Positions 61,970 through 64,000 of a stretch of DNA of 64,000 bases are shown one piece after another; position 1 is the first letter of the stretch; each line of letters opens with the position of its first letter. The notes under the pieces were generated by a model. The model ran no database searches. It worked only from the letters and a program-made list of their open reading frames with translations, and had not been told where the DNA came from. The stretch spans positions 1-64,000 of the forward strand of contig NZ_MAYT01000029.1 of the NCBI RefSeq assembly GCF_001685015.1, given 5' to 3'. The translations under genes and the position numbers were made by a program. This stretch comes from Pseudobacillus wudalianchiensis. GTDB lineage: Bacteria; Bacillota; Bacilli; Bacillales; Domibacillaceae.

Positions 61970-62923
61970 TTATTTTTTCATTGCGCCATAAAGAACGGCC
62001 TTCTGTGCGTGCATGCGGTTTTCAGCCTGCTGGAAGACAACAGATGCTTCTCCGTCCATAACTCCAGCTGAGACCTCTTCTCCGCGATGCGCCGGCAGAC
62101 AATGCATAAACTTGCAATCAGGGTTAGCTATAGACAGAAGCTGTTCATTTACTTGATAAGGAGCAAATGCTTTCAAACGCGCTTCTGCCTCTTCCTCCTG
62201 TCCCATACTCGTCCATACGTCTGTATAAATAAAGTCTGCTCCTTTTACCGCTTCCTGTGGATCTTCAACAAACTCCAATTTGGCTCCTGTTTGTTCACTG
62301 ATTCCCTTGGCAATCTCCACTATTTGCGGTGCCGCCTCATAGCCTGCTGGCGCGGCCAATGTAAAGTCCATTCCTACCATTAATGAACCGATCATCAATG
62401 AATGAGCAACATTGTTCCCATCCCCAACATAAACCATTTTTACCCCTTTAAATTGCCCTTTTACTTCGTAAACCGTTAAAAGGTCAGCCAGCGCCTGGCA
62501 TGGATGGTATAAATCCGTTAAGCCATTAATAACTGGAATATTGGCCGCTTCTGCCAGCGCTTCAATTCTTGAATGGCTATGTGTACGAATCATGATTCCA
62601 TCTAAGTAACCGGATAACACTTTTCCTGTATCCTCAATTGTTTCCCCACGCCCAATTTGCATGTCATTCGAGCTTAAGAACATGCCATGGCCTCCAAGTT
62701 GAATCATAGCTGCTTCAAAAGAAACGCGTGTCCGTGTGGAATGTTTTTCAAAAATCATTCCGAGCAGCTGTCCTTTCAGAGCTTCAGAATAATTTTCTTT
62801 ATTTTTTTTCATATCGTCCGCTAAGTAAATAAGTGTTTCGATTAATTCTGGAGTATAATCTGCAAGCTTTAGTAAATCTTTTCCCTTTAACGCTTCAATG
62901 TTTTGCATATCCGTTGCTATCAT
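61970..62923 (-). CDS. argF: Ornithine carbamoyltransferase
   Basis: The enzyme makes citrulline from ornithine and carbamoyl phosphate in arginine synthesis. The 317-residue protein has the carbamoyl-phosphate motif STRTRVSFE, MIRTHSHS, HPCQALADLLT and the ornithine-site HCLPAHRG with its Cys. It stands alone, not in an arg operon. The ATG at 62923 follows GGGGTGAAC; an upstream ATG has no ribosome site. An ARG-box-like sequence lies 52-69 bp upstream. Confidence 0.92.
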   Translation of the reverse strand: MIATDMQNIEALKGKDLLKLADYTPELIETLIYLADDMKKNKENYSEALKGQLLGMIFEKHSTRTRVSFEAAMIQLGGHGMFLSSNDMQIGRGETIEDTGKVLSGYLDGIMIRTHSHSRIEALAEAANIPVINGLTDLYHPCQALADLLTVYEVKGQFKGVKMVYVGDGNNVAHSLMIGSLMVGMDFTLAAPAGYEAAPQIVEIAKGISEQTGAKLEFVEDPQEAVKGADFIYTDVWTSMGQEEEAEARLKAFAPYQVNEQLLSIANPDCKFMHCLPAHRGEEVSAGVMDGEASVVFQQAENRMHAQKAVLYGAMKK

Positions 62924-62974
62924 TCTGTTCACCCCGTACACCAATTTTAGAATTTCATTCCCTGTTAATGATCT

Positions 62975-62992
62975 TATTAATATTTATACATC
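62975..62992 (-). promoter_or_regulatory. Candidate ArgR (ARG) box
   Basis: On the minus strand GATGTATAAATATTAATA fits the WnTGnATWWWWATnCAnW pattern except the first base and one core C. It lies upstream of argF, where AhrC/ArgR repression would be expected. AT-richness makes chance matches likely. Confidence 0.35.
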
Positions 62993-63109
62993 AAAACTAA
63001 TTAAAATACAACATTAATTTCTGAATTCTTCTATTTTTTAAGAAAACAACAGAATCTTGCTTACATAGGGTATACTACGTATACTGAAGTAATTAGTGAG
63101 GTGCTGTAT

Positions 63110-63619
63110 ATGAGAGAAAAAAGATCAATGAAAGACACTTTGTCTATTAAAACAAGTTATGTCCTCCCTCCTGACACAAATCATCACGGCACTTTGTTCG
63201 GTGGTAAACTAATGGCTTATATAGATGATATAGCTTCCATTTCAGCAACCAAACTAGCTAGAAAGCCAGTGGTTACTGCTTCTACCGACTCCGTTGATTT
63301 CTTGAAGCCGATCGGTGTTGGGGATGCAGTTACGCTTGAGGCGATGGTCACTTATACTGGGACAACGAGTATGGAAGTATTTGTAAAGGTTTTATCAGAA
63401 AATTTAATGACAGGCGAAAAAGAAGTCGCCGCTATTTCTTTTCTAACCTTCGTCGCTTTAGACGAGTCGGGACGACCAACTGCTATTCCAGAAGTAGTCC
63501 CCGAAACAGAGGACGAAAAATGGTTAAATGAAACGGCTGTCAATCGAGCTAATCATCGGAAAGCCCGTAAAAAATATAGCAAAGAACTCGTTGAGTTTTT
63601 CTCTAGACCAGGAAAATAG
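63110..63619 (+). CDS. ykhA: Acyl-CoA thioesterase, YkhA family (hotdog fold)
   Basis: This ~169-residue hotdog-fold thioesterase hydrolyses acyl-CoA. The family motif is NHHGTLFGGKLMAYIDDIASI (catalytic Asp), followed by STDSVDFLKPIGVGD. A charged C-terminal tail resembles B. subtilis YkhA. The ATG at 63110 follows GTGAGGTG; a GTG three codons earlier overlaps this site. It is directly upstream of mreBH. Confidence 0.88.
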   Translation: MREKRSMKDTLSIKTSYVLPPDTNHHGTLFGGKLMAYIDDIASISATKLARKPVVTASTDSVDFLKPIGVGDAVTLEAMVTYTGTTSMEVFVKVLSENLMTGEKEVAAISFLTFVALDESGRPTAIPEVVPETEDEKWLNETAVNRANHRKARKKYSKELVEFFSRPGK

Positions 63620-63642
63620 ACGGATAGGATGGAATAAACTGT

Positions 63643-63673
63643 GAAAACCGCTGAATTTTAGCGGTTTTTTAGT
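63643..63673 (+). terminator. Terminator of ykhA
   Basis: AAAACCGCT pairs with AGCGGTTTT around GAATTTT, followed by TTAG. The remaining sequence to 63883 contains the mreBH promoter region, with no promoter assigned. Confidence 0.8.
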
Positions 63674-63880
63674 TTACAAAGATTAAGATTTGTTAACAAT
63701 CCGATCCGCTTCCTTCCTTTCAAATCTAATTATTAGTTATCGGAAGAACGGATAGACACTGTAATAATAGAAGCTAGTTTGTAACATTCATCTTTCCATA
63801 TTTTGTCCCATATACAGTATGATTTGTTCATCTTTATACTTATGAAAGAAACCTAAGAGGATTGCCATTTGGAGGAATGA

Positions 63881-64000
<120 letters not shown>

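Noticed and set aside
63702-63760. Possible hairpin ATCCGCTTCC / GGAAGAACGGAT upstream of mreBH
   Set aside because: The arms are short and interrupted by a 2-base bulge with a loop of about 30 bases; no supporting leader features or conservation can be seen.

Overview
The window comes from the chromosome of a low-GC, endospore-forming member of the Bacillaceae. The evidence is a gamma-type SASP, the spore-cortex deacetylase PdaA, PerR, FabL, the flavohemoglobin/NsrR pair, and long blocks in Bacillus subtilis order: ygxA-ygzB-perR-bcp-gsaB-ygaE-(insert)-ygaD-ygaC-sspE-fabL-mutY-yfhP-yfhJ-yfhH-recX-yfhF on the left, and pdaA-yfkD-yfkE-yfkH-yfkK-yfkM on the right. There is no prophage, intact IS element, CRISPR array or tRNA gene. 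It is a core region with a few accessory inserts and some gene debris. Frequent TTG/GTG starts preceded by strong Shine-Dalgarno sequences also fit a Bacillus.

Layout. 1-207: tandem rRNA-type promoters and leader firing leftward into an rRNA operon outside the window. 208-6856: ygxA, ygzB, perR (with its own PerR box), a 2-hydroxyacid dehydrogenase, bcp, a two-TM K+ channel, gsaB and ygaE. 6890-12519: a five-gene peptide ABC importer in the order ATPase-ATPase-binding protein-permease-permease, inserted between ygaE and ygaD. 12677-21940: ygaD to yfhF. 21953-22068: a dense cluster of DnaA-box-like 9-mers. 22070-28896: an NCS2 permease with a structured leader, a STAS protein, the fruR-fruK-fruA operon with a four-fold operator, and a TetR/membrane-protein pair. 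29087-32774: a GlnK/GlnL-type two-component system followed by a glutamate/dicarboxylate symporter. 32894-36031: a lipid-methyltransferase-like protein, a VanRS-like two-component system and a TVP38/DedA membrane protein, with identical tandem 10-mer operators before the first and last genes.

36233-46925: an XRE membrane regulator, a tRNA dihydrouridine synthase, rlmCD, pdaA, menA, a class I fumarase, an SE1561-type small protein, yfkD, yfkE and an OsmC protein. 47222-51844: the iron-efflux ATPase pfeT behind PerR- and Fur-like boxes, yfkH, a YtxH-like protein, a fossil AGCS carrier tail, yfkK and yfkM. 51952-57252: an intact AGCS carrier, motB-motA with a SigD-like -10 element, and an MHYT-GGDEF-EAL protein whose GGDEF site is degenerate. 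57393-64000: hmp/nsrR sharing a perfect NsrR palindrome, ampS, a GltC-like LysR regulator, argF, a YkhA thioesterase and the 5' end of mreBH.

How the genes work together. Oxidative and metal stress (PerR, Bcp, OsmC, PfeT, YfkM), nitrosative stress (NsrR/Hmp), glutamate/arginine nitrogen metabolism (GlnKL-GltT, GltC-like, ArgF), fructose uptake, and motility with c-di-GMP turnover are the main themes. The least familiar items are the methyltransferase/VanRS/TVP38 module with matched operators, a two-copy ~130-bp dispersed intergenic element, the DnaA-box cluster, and two decayed gene tails.
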